Below the pieces are notes generated by a model. That model was not told the DNA's origin and ran no database searches. It saw nothing but the letters and a program-made list of their open reading frames with translations. Below are positions 22,229 through 34,796 of a stretch of DNA of 64,000 bases, piece by piece (the first letter of the stretch is position 1; each line of letters opens with the position of its first letter). The stretch is from Lathyrus oleraceus (taxonomy: Eukaryota > Streptophyta > Magnoliopsida > Fabales > Fabaceae): assembly GCF_024323335.1 (NCBI RefSeq), contig NC_066581.1, positions 435,314,238 through 435,378,237 on the forward strand. Direction: 5' to 3'. Position numbers and translations under genes: made by a program.

Positions 22229-22948
22229 TCATTTCTTGACCTTTTTCACCATCTTTACTTTTACAGGACCCTGCCTGGGTACCAGGTTGACATCCCCATT
22301 CATTATCTGGGCCAAGCTGATGGTCTTGGAGTCCACCATGTTCTGGACGACATGCTTGAAAGCCCTACAACTCTCAACACTGTGCTCGGGTGCCTCAGAA
22401 TGGAATTCACAACTGGCATTCTCATCATAGTGTGCAGGCCTCTTTTGTTGTGCTATGGGAATCAAAATCCTTGGCCGGACTAACCCCAAATCCCTCAATC
22501 TCCTGAACAGAAGGGTGTAGGTCACAGGTGGCTCCTCAAACTGACGATCCTCCTTCTTTTTCTTCACCTGGCTCCTAACTCTCGGTGCCTTCTGTTGAGG
22601 TGGTGGTTGTTGCGGGGGTACGGGTGAGTTACCAACAAGAGTGGTTACAGCAATAGCATAAGGATGATAACGATCCTTACTGCGTTCTCTCTTTGCTGGC
22701 ACACCACTTGACTCAACCTCCTTTTTGAGCGGACCACTGTCAGAGAGTTTCTTTGCTACCGAGCCAGAGGGATTTGTTACATCGGATGATGGAGCCTTTC
22801 CCTGAACTTTCTCCTTGATCATCCAGCTCTCAATCCTTTCCAATCTCTCAAACATGGCTTTCTGCCCCAAGGCAAGCCCTTGCACAATACCGAACAATCC
22901 CCTCATCATCTCTTTCAGTTCAAGGATGTCGGCGTTGGGAAGATCCAT
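22229..22948 (-). CDS. Gag-like protein of element 2 (239 aa)
   Basis: Intact frame from ATG 22948 (MDLPNADILE). It contains a short coiled-coil-like start (ELKEMMRGLFGIVQG ... MFERLERIESW), a proline/glutamine-rich middle, a basic KKKK stretch, a zinc knuckle with C180, H183, H189 and C194, and a lysine/valine-rich end. It lacks the retrotransposon Gag core found in elements 1 and 3, so it is an N-terminal piece fused to the nucleic-acid-binding part. Upstream codons (FRHTVRLNKSKL) resemble the HRYxTRxN stretch that precedes gag in the other elements, so translation or splicing may include them. A role in RNA packaging is a guess. Confidence 0.65.
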   Translation of the reverse strand: MDLPNADILELKEMMRGLFGIVQGLALGQKAMFERLERIESWMIKEKVQGKAPSSDVTNPSGSVAKKLSDSGPLKKEVESSGVPAKRERSKDRYHPYAIAVTTLVGNSPVPPQQPPPQQKAPRVRSQVKKKKEDRQFEEPPVTYTLLFRRLRDLGLVRPRILIPIAQQKRPAHYDENASCEFHSEAPEHSVESCRAFKHVVQNMVDSKTISLAQIMNGDVNLVPRQGPVKVKMVKKVKK

Positions 22949-24196
22949 CAGCTTGGATTTGTTGAGTCTGACTGTATGTCTGAATGGAAGAGCTATGCGC
23001 ACCGGTTGACACCTACAAAACAGCAAATGGGTTAGTATGACTCACGCATGCAATGTCTATCCGTACCAGGAATATTCCTTTGATTTTGGTTTCACAGAGA
23101 CAGATATTTTTTCATCAATAACATTCTGACATCTGGATATCTCTCAACCAGAATCTTAATCAAAAAGTGGACCCTGAGTACGGATAGACACGAGTTGAAT
23201 GCAGATGAATGCGATGCAAATGCATGAATGCAAGTCACTGCGCCACCAAGTCATCTGAAGACCCATTCTCTGAACTAGTCACAGCCATCGGGACTAAGTC
23301 ACCATAAATCCGACTTGGGGAGTTCCGAAATAAACGGAACTGGAGATTACATCACTATCATCACAGGAACATCCACTGAACGGATGACAGTCAGATCCTC
23401 TGAACAGGTACTTTCAAATTCAACCCGGGGATCCGAAATAAACGGAACCCATTGATAAACCACGGACAGAACTCCGGCGTCCCAGAAATAAATGTCCATA
23501 AATTTGGCTGAACCAAAGTCACCAACACAGCACCACTGGCAGAAACCGTATCTGTAGAGATCAAACCCTCCCCTCACTGGTAGGTTCTAAGAACAGAAGT
23601 TTGTCAGCTTCAGCCCTTCAGTCGAGAATAATACGTTTACCACAGAAGGTTTGGCATTATTACGGGATAACAGACCTCTGCTGACTCCCCACAACAGGAT
23701 ATCCTAAAGCAAGTTCCCAGTCTCGGGGTCCTCGGATTGAGCAGCGAGAATGCGCCCACCAGAGCTAACATAATCACGTCTCGGAGGAGAGGCCTCGACT
23801 GAGTTTCCGGGAAATGGTCACCAGAGTCGACGATTTCTAAAGGAATATCTGTCGTTATGGAACACCCATAGGACAAAATATATCCAACAGAAACCTCGTC
23901 TGGAATGTGGGTCTCATGAACGACTTAATGTAGCAACATGCCACGCAAGCCTCATGACTATCCATTCTAACACCTATGTGTACACTCAAGCCTGGGTAGT
24001 GGGCTTATTTCTCACAAAATATCCCATCCCAACAAACAGACAACCCACAGAACCCACAGATACAACAAACATATGTACATGAATGCAATAAGGTAAAGCA
24101 GGTAAATGCTGAAAATAAATAACTGTACAAAAGAATAAACACCCAACAAACAAGAAACCTACAAAAGCTAGGAGGGACTCGCTTAGGGAAACCGTG
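22949..24196 (-). other. 5' leader of element 2
   Basis: Non-coding region between the PBS and the gag-like gene. The part 23574-24196 is nearly the same as the leader of element 1 (37198-37818). From 23573 toward the gene it differs. A possible splice acceptor GTTTTGTAG lies at 23021-23013, just upstream of the conserved pre-gag segment. Short open frames here are not conserved. Confidence 0.75.
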
Positions 24197-24215
24197 TCCC
24201 CAGCAGAGTCGCCAG
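24197..24215 (-). other. Primer-binding site of element 2
   Basis: TGGCGACTCTGCTGGGGAC on the minus strand, two bases after the LTR end. The same as the PBS of element 1. Ogre PBSs of this kind are reported as complementary to tRNA-Arg. Confidence 0.9.
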
Positions 24216-27039
24216 CTGTCGCAACCCGAAAAATACAGAGGTGCGAAAAAACAACCGGCGAGAAAGAAATGACAGAAGAGTCGCCACCGTGCGTTATTTA
24301 TCCCAAAGGAGGGAAAGGAAACGCTCGAAGTAAACCTGGAGAAAGGAAAGGAAAAGACAAGGTCTCGCAACCAAATCTTGGGTTCGGGAGTCGATTATGC
24401 GAAGGGAAGGTATTAGCACCCCTACGCATCCGTAGTACTCTACGGGATCCACTCTTGTTGTTTCTTGTCTAAAGGGTGTGTGTTTATCTAATGTACTATT
24501 TACTAAAAGAGAGGGTCAAAGAAAATGACTCGCACGGATGTCGCATCCACTGCATACGTATCTCATCTGGAATGAGAATCAGAGTCTTCGTAGCTCGGCT
24601 ACCTATGGGTTAAAAAGGAGTGTGCTCGCTAAGACATCGCGTCTTATGCCTACGTATCTCATCGGGAATGAGAATCAGAGCAAAACGTAGTTCAGCTAAC
24701 TACGGGAATAAGGGTCTCGATTGCAACTAGGGCAAGAGAAAAGGAAAGGTCTCGATCGCAACGAGGGCGAGAGAAAGGATCGCAACGAGGGCGAAAGCAA
24801 ACAAGGATTAGTTGTTAGTCGTTAGTCAAACTCGGCAAGACATCGCATCTTGTGCCTACGTATCTCATCTGAACATGAGAATCAGAGTTGTCGTAGTTCG
24901 GCTACACGCACGCCAAACAAACAAACACACAAGCAGGCAAACATGGAGCCTGAGTGCCAATCACTGGACTTACATCAGCATCCGAACCAAAACACACACA
25001 AAAAGGCAAACGTGGAGCCCGAACGCCAATCACTGGACTTACATCGGCATCCGAACCAAAACACACGCACACTGGAACCCGAATGCCACTCGATGGACTT
25101 ACATCAGCTTCCAAGCACACAACAACCAAACAAGTTAATAGGGAGTCGGGAACTCGAGCCTATAACTGTCAAGCACACACACAAAAAAAGAAAAGGGTGC
25201 CCGGAGAGATCTCGCATGATCTCCTGCCTACGTACCTCATCTGGTATGAGAATCAGGGCGACGTAGTTCCCCTACATAGGGATTGCCATCTGAACATGGA
25301 CTTACAAAAGGAGGACACCAGTTGTGTCAAAGGAGAGTGGGCAATGTGTTCACGTCCTAGCAGTAGGTGTCGCAGCTCGCTGAATCGAGTCTTAGGCAGT
25401 TACCTCTTTGCAATAGAACGGACTACATGCCACAAGATCGGAGACGCTAGGAAAGGTCTAGAAGTGGGGGAAGCTCTGCCCTAAAGTTGTCATGCAATAT
25501 GTACTTAAGTGTTTAGGATTTACAAATGGGAATATCTACCTAATGTTAGCATGCAAAGAATAAGGGAAATCTACCTATGTCATCATACAAAAGGATTATG
25601 GGAAACCTATCTATGCTATCATGCAAAGGGTTACTATCTAATGGGTGCTACCTAATCGGAACAAGAGTTGACGAGTGGAGCAAGGAGAAGTGTTAGGGAT
25701 AAGGGTAGATGGCGATGCATGAAGCAATCGACTTACAAGGTTGATGGCGATGCAAGAAGCAATCGACTTACAAGGTTGATGGCGATGCATAAAGCAATCG
25801 ACTTACAAAAGGGTGGATGAATACGTGCTGGTTCTGTTAGGTTTTGAAAAATGATCACTCGACGTTGGATCGAGGTTTTGGTCTTGTTTTGAAATGGTGA
25901 TCGGGTGTTCATTTTATTTCTTGTATTAACAGATGAATAAAGAATGAAAGAATAAATATTATACATTTCATGGGAGAGGGATACATTTGTTATGAATGGG
26001 GGTTGTCATGGCAATCAAACAACATAAATATATGCCTCATACATCATACAAGTAGGCAACAGTCAATCAGACAATAAGATATTTAATCAAATAATCAAAG
26101 AAATGAAATGAATGAGCATTAAACAACGTATGAGTGTAAGTGTAAGGGAACCGGCTCATTGTAAGAAAGCCCAATAGTAAGCTATGTGAGGTTGATGGCG
26201 ATGCTTAAAAAGCAATCGACTTACAAGGGTGTAAAATGGGCTCGACATTAAATCGAGAAAAGTATGATTTTTATAGTTTTAAAAAATGGTTTTGAACTAA
26301 ACTAAAATACAACAACTATGCATTATTAACAAATGAAATCATGAGTATAATAAACATAAAAAGAAGATATTAACAAAATACTAAGAGGATAAAAAATGCT
26401 AAAGGAAGATAAAATCAAATAATAAGCAAAAAGTACCTCACATGAGTATCGAACCCTCTCCACCTAATATTATGCAACTAAACTCTCTCCACTAGGCCAC
26501 TCAATACTATCTGCTATTGAGATACTACCCTAAATATATGAACCGGAATAAAAATTTAAAATAAAAAAACAAAACAAACATTTTCATGGTTTTTATATTA
26601 TCCCTGTAAAAAAGGTTAAGTTAGATGAATAAAAAAGAAATTAATTAAAAAAAGAAAACAGAAAAAAAAAGAAAAAAAATGGAAACGAAAGAAAACAACA
26701 GAAGCTCGTCTTCTTCCTTTCTCCCTAACCTCACGAATCAACCTTTCCAAACTCGCTCCCTCGCTCTCTCTTCTCTCGGTGTCGCCCTCACAATCTTTAC
26801 TCTCAAAGTCTCTCAAACGCAACCAAATCTCTCTCTCAAAATCGCTCAATCGCATCTCAACAAAGTCTCAACAAATACATGAGAATGATAAAAGGAAAAA
26901 AAGGAAAGGAAATCTCACAAAGTGTCACGGCGGTGGTGGTGAAGGATGCGCAGAAGCTGGCCTCCAGGTAATTGATTTTGGGATTTTAGGGTTTTCTTTG
27001 CTTCAGATTTTTGCCTCCCCGTTCTCTGATTCATTCTCC

Positions 27040-27048
27040 CTATTTATA
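27040..27048 (-). promoter_or_regulatory. TATA box in 5' LTR of element 2
   Basis: TATAAATAG on the minus strand, about 3.6 kb from the U3 start. This is the promoter copy that would drive the genomic transcript. Confidence 0.65.
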
Positions 27049-29260
27049 TTCCGTGAATTATGGTTTCAAAAGGGTCCTTGATGTTCCAGAAAAGTAACTC
27101 TGCAAAGCACTTTGGATGCTCAGAAATTGGATTGACCTTTTCCATGTTAGATTCAAGAAAAGGTATCCTTCACAAACTTTCTTCGCTGCTTTGACCTCAT
27201 ACCAATTTGGGATGTTTTTGGACTTTGCCCTCTGACTGTTGGTTAATGGTTTTGCACTTTAGGTTTTGCAAATTGATTGATTAATGTGTCCCTTTTTTAC
27301 CGCAGTAAAAAAAAATGGTGAGCTTGGTTTGCTGCAAATCTTATTCATGTTTGGGTAGGTTGTGGCCATGGTTGAAGGTTTGAGTTTGCTCTAAATTGGT
27401 ATGTATTTGGCATTGAAATACCCTGCAGGTTGACCTATTCTGATTTGAAATGCAGGGTTTTGTAGGATACAAGGCCAGTCCCTCCTGCTTTCAATTCCAA
27501 ACAAACTCATTGCGTCAGTAGTTCCCAGCTCAAGGCAATGGTGTTGAGTCTTATTTACAACAGTTGGCCAATCCTCATCCCATTATGAACAAGTAGCCAA
27601 TGCTCCTGCAGGTATGGTTGACATCCTAACTCTCCATCTCATTGTTGCATTTCTGTGTTCCCTTTTGACTTGCTCCACCTGACAGGAATTCCAACATGAC
27701 TACTACCTTGGCTTGATGATGAGCAATAGCACTGCAGGAAGGTGCTTGCAAAGAACATAGGGTTTTTGGTGGTATTTTAATGTACCCATTGTTCAACTGG
27801 ATCATGGTAACAAGGAACTCATGCACAATCTTTTATTCCTATGCATTTTCTGCCTGTGATGTCAAGTAGCAACTGGTGTTAGGTTAGTTGATTGGAGTTT
27901 TTGGAATATTTACATGATAGTTCATACTGCAAGTTTGAAAAAGGCTTTTGTGGTTTGCCATATGACTTGGCCTAGATGCCATACCAATTATCTGCTGTAA
28001 ACTAATACATTGCAAGATTACTTAGCTTCCTTGGATGTATGTCTGTTTGGATTATGATTGATGCATCATGTTAGTGTGAGGATTGAGTATGCTTTCCATG
28101 AGCTATGTTGAAACCTCCTCCCAGGCTAGAGTTGGATGGTAATTGATGTGAGTTTGTGGTTTGAGGTTCATGATGGCTCTGGTGCAGGCTACAACATTGG
28201 CAGGCCCTGTGACTAATGCCCCTTTCAACTGTTGTAGGTTGTGTGCTTCAACTGATCCAAGAAAAACAAAACACTTTGGCACTCATGCTGTAGAATAATT
28301 GCCAAGTTTTGACTTGGATTCCCTGGTGTGACATGGATTTGAATGTCATTCTGTCATTGATTCTTTCCAATATTAATGTTGCTCTAGGCCTAGCATTGAC
28401 TTGCTTGTTATTTGTGCAGAATTGTCATTGCAACATGTTGGTGTAAGTCTGAGCATGGTATTGGTCTATCTTTGCTTGAGTGCTTTTGCAACATAGCAAT
28501 GTTGGTTGCAAATCATCTCATTTGGCATGTGTACCTATTATGGCATTGCAGCAGCAAGAACTGGCTTAGGATGACTTGGATACCATGATATGATGAATCT
28601 AGAGTGGTATACTGCTCCAAACTCCAACTTGGCTAATGTCCCTGCAGCAGGTAAGACATTCCTTGGTTTTGCTTATTGAACAGCTGAGTTTGTCGTGTGT
28701 GTTGGCTGTTGTAGTAGTAGGATATTCATGTACAAAAAACCTTGGTCGTCATACCTTGCAGCATCTCTGAACTGGTTTTATAAGGCCATTGTACCTTGAT
28801 GCTTTAACTGTAGCTGATGCATTATAGCCGGACTATTGGTATGGCTTGTTGATAGTTTTTGATATGTCATGACTGAGTTTGGTTATGCTGGATTATTTCT
28901 GCAGGGAGGTGTCATGCTGCAGCTTTCATAAGCCTTCTCCATCATCATAAATTCAAGGCCAAATGCATGTGGGAATGTTACAATGGTCAGGTCATGGTGC
29001 TGCTGCGAGGCTTGGCTCAAGTGTGCTGCAGGATTGGGCTGGATTGTTGCAACAGGGCTAGCATGGATACTTGGCTAAAGGTTGGTCATCCAGGTGGTTT
29101 AAGCGTGTTAGCATTGCCATCACCTATGCAGGTATGACTCTGTTGTTTGCTGCATTGATCTAGGCCAAGGTTTGTGGTGTTTATTTTGTAGATGAAATTG
29201 AATGAATGGTAGAAGTGATTAGTAACATAAAGGTTGATTCAGTGGTATTATTTTGGAAAA

Positions 29261-29409
29261 AATGTTGTGATTTGATCTATTTCAGACTGCAGCAGTTCTG
29301 CATCGAAGGACCTAGTCTGGTACTCATATAAATCACGATCAATGAAGATGCCATCCAGGTTGAAATCAAAAAGATAAAAAATTCTCCTTAATGCCCTTAC
29401 ACACCGATC
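29261..29409 (-). pseudogene. Captured MIRO EF-hand exon fragment, 5' LTR copy
   Basis: Same fragment as 14832-14980 with one glycine-to-aspartate difference (RSFG there, RSFD here). The frame is open in both LTRs. Because it lies in U3 of the 5' LTR it is upstream of the promoter and is transcribed only from the 3' LTR copy at the end of the element RNA. Confidence 0.65.
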
Positions 29410-30080
29410 TGATAAAGTGTAGCTGCAGAGCATTCAATACAGGTAACAACTTCTTTGAACTGGTCCATGATACCTGTGGTGAGACTCTCTAAGCTATCTT
29501 GCATTCTTTCACATTTAATTTTATTAAGTTTTGAAAGCAGAAATTTGACAGGGGCTTGGACCTAAACCATGATGTAAGGTCTAGTTTAACAGGTATTCTG
29601 CATTATGTTTCTGTCTTTTCACCTTGGATACAACCTGTTGTAACTAGCTAATGATGAGGGTTCCTTTAGTGACATGCAGTTTGCATCAGAGACACGGTAA
29701 TTCAGACCTTGCGCCACTGCTATCCATATATCTAAGTAAATTGGTTCAACATGTTTGTACAAGAGACCAATACAGGTGAGGAGATTATCCAGGGGATCAC
29801 TTAAAGAAAAAAAAACTTAAAATATTCAGACATCCCTTGTGAAATGCGGTCTGATTGCTGGGACTTTGTTTGTGCAGGTTGGGTATTACAGCAGTTGGTG
29901 CAGCAAGGCAAATGCAGTAGGAGGCAAGAAACTCCAAAAATTAAGGCATGACCAAGTTGGCATTAAAGTGAAGAAACCAAATCCACAAGGTAAAATCAAG
30001 GCCAACATGGACATGAAGCAAGGGATGAGGATTAGGGTCATGATGGAAGACATAGGATTTTAGGATGCAAAGAGGTTGCG

Positions 30081-30246
30081 TTGACTTTGGTCAAAGTTGA
30101 CCAAAGTCAACAATTGGTCAAAGTTCATTTTTTTGTATCTTTCTTGTAAATGGAATTCAATGGACAATTATGGGTGAATTTTTGGGTTGACTTTGGTCAA
30201 AGTTGACCAAAAAGTCAACTGTTGACCAAAGTCAACAGTTGGTCAA
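30081..30246. promoter_or_regulatory. W-box palindrome cluster in U3 of element 2 (5' LTR)
   Basis: Copy of 15655-15821. The perfect 30-bp inverted repeat is 30081-30110. Both arms and the second cluster are unchanged between LTRs. Confidence 0.6.
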
Positions 30247-30673
30247 AAATTCCAAATTTTGTATTTTCTTGTATGGACTCACATGTAATGGTTTACAATG
30301 ACATGAAATGGATTGAAATGGATTAACAAATGGTTTGAAAATTATTGGGAATTGGTTTCACAATTGGTTTAATCAGGACTTGAATGTTTGACTTTTGAAA
30401 AGAAAGTAACTTGACTGATAATGAACGGAACCATGAAATGAGACCATAAGGTTAGGGTTTTGGCATAGTATCCATGAACCAATAACATGACTAGAAAGTG
30501 GCTTGAAACACAAGAAACTTGGTTGTTCAGATGACCCAGACCATAGATATATCCACAATCACAACACCATGACTTTGGATCAAAACCACAATCCTCATAC
30601 AAAACCAAAGTAAAGTTAGGCCAAGCATGCCATACAAACATAAAAGATTTAGGACCAAAATCGGGGTATGACA

Positions 30674-30678
30674 CCTGC
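30674..30678. repeat. Target-site duplication CCTGC (right) of element 2
   Basis: Exact repeat of 8428-8432, directly outside the 5' LTR of element 2. Confidence 0.97.
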
Positions 30679-31123
30679 ATCCAACTGTTTCTGAACCTCC
30701 CCTTTGATCTTGACAGCCATATCAGGACTAGCTCTACGAAGCTTCTGCTTTACCGAAGGACAACCTTCTCTGAGAGGTAGCCTGTGCACCACAATATCTA
30801 TATCCAAACCAGGCATATCTTGATACGACCATGCGAATACATCCACATATTCCTGCAGCATTTCAATCAGCCCTCTCTTGACCTTTTCCTCTAAAGCATC
30901 CCCTATCTTGATCTCTTTCTTTGCGTCCTCAGTACCAAAGTTAATGACTTCCAACTCTTCCTGATGAGGTTGAATGACCCTTTCCTCCTGTTTCAATAGT
31001 CTGGCCAATTCTTTGGGGAGTTCACAATCTTCTTCACTCTCCTCTTCGGCTTGGTAAATGGGATTATCAAAGTCATATTGAGCCATAACATAACTGTTTT
31101 TAATGGAATCCGCAAGATCAATT
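30679..31123 (-). pseudogene. pol: Element 1 pol, first part of the RT exon
   Basis: Codes for the segment before RT: ID-rich start, YDFDNPIYQAEE, then VIQPHQEELEVIN, DVFAWSYQDMPGLD, and VKQKLRR. This is the usual stretch leading into the RT of these elements. It is cut at the CCTGC target by element 2 and resumes at 8432 (FLAVTNYPPWVANIV). The exon start is set by the splice acceptor at 31125-31124. No stop is seen in this part. Confidence 0.85.
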
Positions 31124-31369
31124 CTGCACGAACGATGTTTCATGCTTTATTTTAGAAAAGAGTTCAAGGAAGTCACAAAAAAATTACCATTTTATTATTT
31201 TGAAAACGAAAAAGACAGAAAGACAGAGAGCACAAATTTGATTGCAAAAACGTCCTTTATTGATGATAATTATTGAAAATTCAAAACATGATGTGGCCCT
31301 ACAATGAATCACTACGCCTTGGGCAGAGCGTAGGGCTTTCATGCAAAATGCAAAACAAAAGAAAATTAC
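31124..31369 (-). other. Predicted pro-RT intron of element 1 (246 nt)
   Basis: Donor GTAATT at 31369 overlaps the TAA stop of gag-pro; acceptor TCGTGCAG ends at 31124. Removal is in phase (82 codons' length, phase 2) and joins pro to RT while removing the stop. The Ogre group is known for an intron at this place. The intron is T-rich, as plant introns are. It also contains short open sequence but no domain. Confidence 0.8.
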
Positions 31370-34300
31370 TCTGTCTGAAGAGTAACTTGGACTATTTCTT
31401 CAGCAGTCCAGTTGTTGATCTTCTCCCCTGAAGCACACAGGCGCACCCAATTATCCATATCACAATCACTGTCACCATCTTCATTGTCTGTTGCAAAGAC
31501 ATCCCCGTGATTCATCAATCCAGCACTAGTGAAAGTACGCGGCCCTTTCTGATCCTGGACACCCTGCTCTGATGATTGAAAAGGCTGATAACCAATGCCA
31601 AACATGTCTTCTTTTACGGGCACATCAATCATCTTGCCCCAGCCTTCCGCGTTACCTGAATGAATGACCTCTAGAGCTTGTTTATAGGACGCAATCGAGG
31701 TACCTGGTCTCTTCTGTTCAACAAAAGACACCTTCTCAATACTGACAGTCTCGAAAGCTTGACATAGAGTTTCATGAATTTCGCCATCCATCTCCACATA
31801 TTTGAAGGAGGATAAATGGCTCACAAAGATGTCCTCTTCGCCACATACGGTCACAACCTAACCATCCCACACATATTTTAGCTTTTGGTGGAGAGTCGAA
31901 GAAACTGCTCTGGCTCCATGTATCCAGGGACGCCCTAACATACAACTATATGCTGGTTGGATATCCATCACATAGAAGATAATGTTAAACACTTCCGGGC
32001 CGATCTGGACAGGCAACGTGACTTCACCAAAAACTGATCGCTTGGATCCATCAAAAGCACAGACAACAAGATCACTTGGTGTGAGAACAACCCCTTCGGC
32101 ATCAAGCTTACTCAGAGCTTTTTTGGGCAGCACATTCAAAGAAGAACCGGTATCAACCAAAACATGCGAAAAAATGGCGCCTTTGCATTCCATCATGATA
32201 TGCAGAGCTCTATTGTGATTGCGACCCTCAGGTGTCAAGTCTAGATCCGGGAATCCCAAACCATGTCTTGTGTTAACATTTGCAATAACACCTTCGAGCT
32301 GGTTAACAGAAATCTCTTGGGGCACATAAGCCATATTCAACATTTTCAACAGGGCGTTACGATGTGCCTCGGAACACATTAACAGAGAGAAAATAGAGAT
32401 TTTTGACGGTGTCTGGTTCAACTAATCCAAGATCTTGTAATCACTTTTCTTGATGATTCTCATAAATTCCTCCACATCCTTCTCAAAAGAATTCTCGGGC
32501 ACTTCCTTTCGCATTGGTTCTTCTTCAGCGACAACTTGTTTTCCTTTTGTTCTAGCAAGAGCCTCAGCATTGTTATCCTTCGGAACCTGCGGTGCAAACA
32601 AACGACCACTCCTCGTAAATCCTCCGGGTCCTCCCACATTACTTACAGCCGAACCAACTATTACTGGAGTCTGATTTACTGATCTGGTCTGATTCTCAGG
32701 TCTTCTATTTCTGCAAGAAGCATTGTCATATTGCCACGGAATTGCTCTACTATTCTCATAAAGTCTTCCATTAGAAGCAGCAATGGTGGTAGGGGTACTG
32801 ATAGTTATTGGAGCATTAATCACGGGAACACCAACAGTCACCGGAGCAGATATGGTCACGGGTGCATCTACGGTCACAAGAGTACCAATAGTCACAGGCG
32901 CACTAATAGTTCTTGGAGCACGTGCAGGACCTTCTGACGGGTAAAGTAAATGGTAACATTTGATACCTCTCCACGGTCTTTCACTACTCGATCAAACTGT
33001 AAACAACCTTCATTCATCAGTTCCTGGATACCTTCTTTCAACTTCACACAACCGTTTTCATGATTACCACAATCTGAACAATTCTTGTCACACCCCGGGA
33101 ATACTCCCCCTCTGAGCAGACGTTCCTTCACTACAAACAACGAAGTCTGAACATCGTTAACATTGACCACCAAGTTCAAATTTTCCCCATCCTCCACATT
33201 GTTTACCCTGGGGCCTCCATGCTGAGGCATAGGGTTATTCATCACATTCGGAGTATGAGCGAAGTTAATCGTCTTGGCATCGATCAAGTCTTGGAATTTA
33301 TGGTGAAAAGCCCGACAATTCTCGATGTGGTGCCCTGGCGCACCAGAATGAAAATCACAACGGACATTTGCATCATAACCAGCGGGAATCCTTGTTAATG
33401 GAGTCATAGTGCGAAGTTCAACAAACTTTAACCTGAGAAGTTCAGGGAGTAATTCAACATAAGTCATTGGCAACGGATCAAAATGACGATCTGGCATTCT
33501 TTGTCTTGGTTGGAATTGGCGTTGCTGTTGTTGTTCTGGTTGTCCTCTTTGTTGTTGTTGAGGTTGGGTTGCTGGAATGGTCACAGCAGCAACTTGACGG
33601 TATTGTTGTCCTCTGTTTCCATTTCTCTGATTATGTATAGCATTTGTCTCACCCTCTCTCCTTCTGGGTGCCCCTGAAAATGGTTTCTTAGTACTTGAAG
33701 AACTTGAAGAACCAGGGTCTTGGATTTTTCCCGCTTTGATAAGACTCTCGGTTCTTTCTCCGTAAATCACAACATCCGAAAAACTACCAAACGGGCAACT
33801 TCCCATACGATCCATGAAAACACCTTGCAGGGTTCCAATGAACATATCTGTCAATTCTCTCTCCAACATCGGAGGTTGTACTCTCGCAGCTAGTTCACGC
33901 CACCTCCGGGCGTATTCCTTGAAACTCTCACCAGTCTTTTGAAACAAACTCTGCAACTGGGTTCTGCTCGGAGCCATGTCCATGTTATGCTTGTACTGCC
34001 TCAGAAAAGCTTCACCTAACTCTCTCCAGCTTCTGACAGATTCTTTTCTCAAGTCCATGTACCAATCCAAAGATGCTCCAGACAAGCTGTCTTAGAAAAA
34101 GTACATCCACATCTTTTCATCATCAGTGTAAGCGGATATCTTCCGGTAGTAAGCTTGCACATGAGTTCGGGGACAATAAGTGCCATTGTACTTGTCGAAA
34201 GAGGGCGCTTGAAACTTGTACGGGATCCTCAAACCATCAACTAAACCCATATTAGAAACATCAAAACCCAAAGAATTCTGGCACTCCATGGCGTGAATCT

Positions 34301-34796
34301 TTTCAGCAAGGGCGTCGACCTTTCTATCTCTCTCTTCCGCCTTTCCAAATTCATCATCATCAATGGGAATGGTGAACATATCTTCTTGCTTGTCAACCAA
34401 ATGAGAAGGATGGTGAACTGGAGCACGTGCCGCTCGAGCATTAGCAGCCTCTGTAATAATGGGTTGTCCATTGATTCTAATACCACGCAATTCGTCCCTA
34501 TTAGCATGGTTGTTGACAGGGCTGGTAACAGCAGCGTCATCGACAGGGGTCCCTTCTGGCGGATTCTGACCGACAGGGGGGATCACAGTTTCTTGTCTCT
34601 GGACCAAGGCTCGGAGTTCCTCTTGCCCTTGCACTACCCCTTGCATCATACTCATGAATTGGGCCATGTTGGTCCTCATCTCTGCTAGATCTGCTTGAAA
34701 GCTTTCCATTACTCTCTGCTGGTTTCTACGGGTACCGTACCGATGAATGCCTGAATCAGCTATCCTGCTAGTGAACACCAAATAATATAAGAACAC
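31370..34796 (-). pseudogene. gag-pro: Element 1 gag-pro polyprotein (broken)
   Basis: Likely start ATG 34709 (MESFQADLAE), preceded by a conserved in-frame HRYGTRRN stretch. Domains: coiled-coil N-terminus, Gag core (34170-33700; LSGASLDWYMDL ... YARRWRELAARV), glutamine-rich linker, zinc knuckle C-x2-H-x5-H-x4-C (from 33359), a proline/threonine/valine repeat tract (32890-32770), protease with DTG (residues 90-92 counted from 32421). Defects: TAA at 34094-34092 in place of glutamine, a frameshift near 32940-32960, TAG at 32424-32422 (CAG in element 3) and TAG at 31860-31858. Gag makes the particle and protease matures it. Inactive here. Confidence 0.9.

Larger units (their letters stand above)
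8433..30673 (-). mobile_element. Element 2: young non-autonomous Ogre-like element
   Basis: Minus orientation, TSD CCTGC. 5' LTR 24218-30673, PBS 24197-24215, internal region 16249-24217, polypurine tract 16249-16263, 3' LTR 8433-16248 (holding a solo LTR). The internal 8 kb has one gag-like ORF, the tail of pro, scraps of RT/RNase H and the tail of integrase. It has no ORF1, Gag core, protease active site or complete enzyme, so movement must have been in trans. The LTR copies are almost identical: I counted about five differences over the 1.9 kb from 9000 to 10880 against 24780-26660. Its U5 and 5' leader closely match element 1 while its U3 does not. Confidence 0.95.
24218..30673 (-). repeat. 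5' LTR of element 2 (6456 bp)
   Basis: Uninterrupted copy of 8433-16248 without the solo LTR. On the minus strand it begins TGTCATACCCCG at 30673 and ends GCGACA at 24218, followed by the PBS. It would provide the promoter (TATA 27040-27048) for the element. It contains the same R/U5 block (24272-24448), tandem repeats, MIRO fragment (29261-29409) and W-box cluster (30081-30246). Confidence 0.97.

Noticed and set aside
24197..24215. tRNA gene fragment
   Set aside because: Matches only the primer-binding site, adjacent to the LTR end, with no cloverleaf around it.
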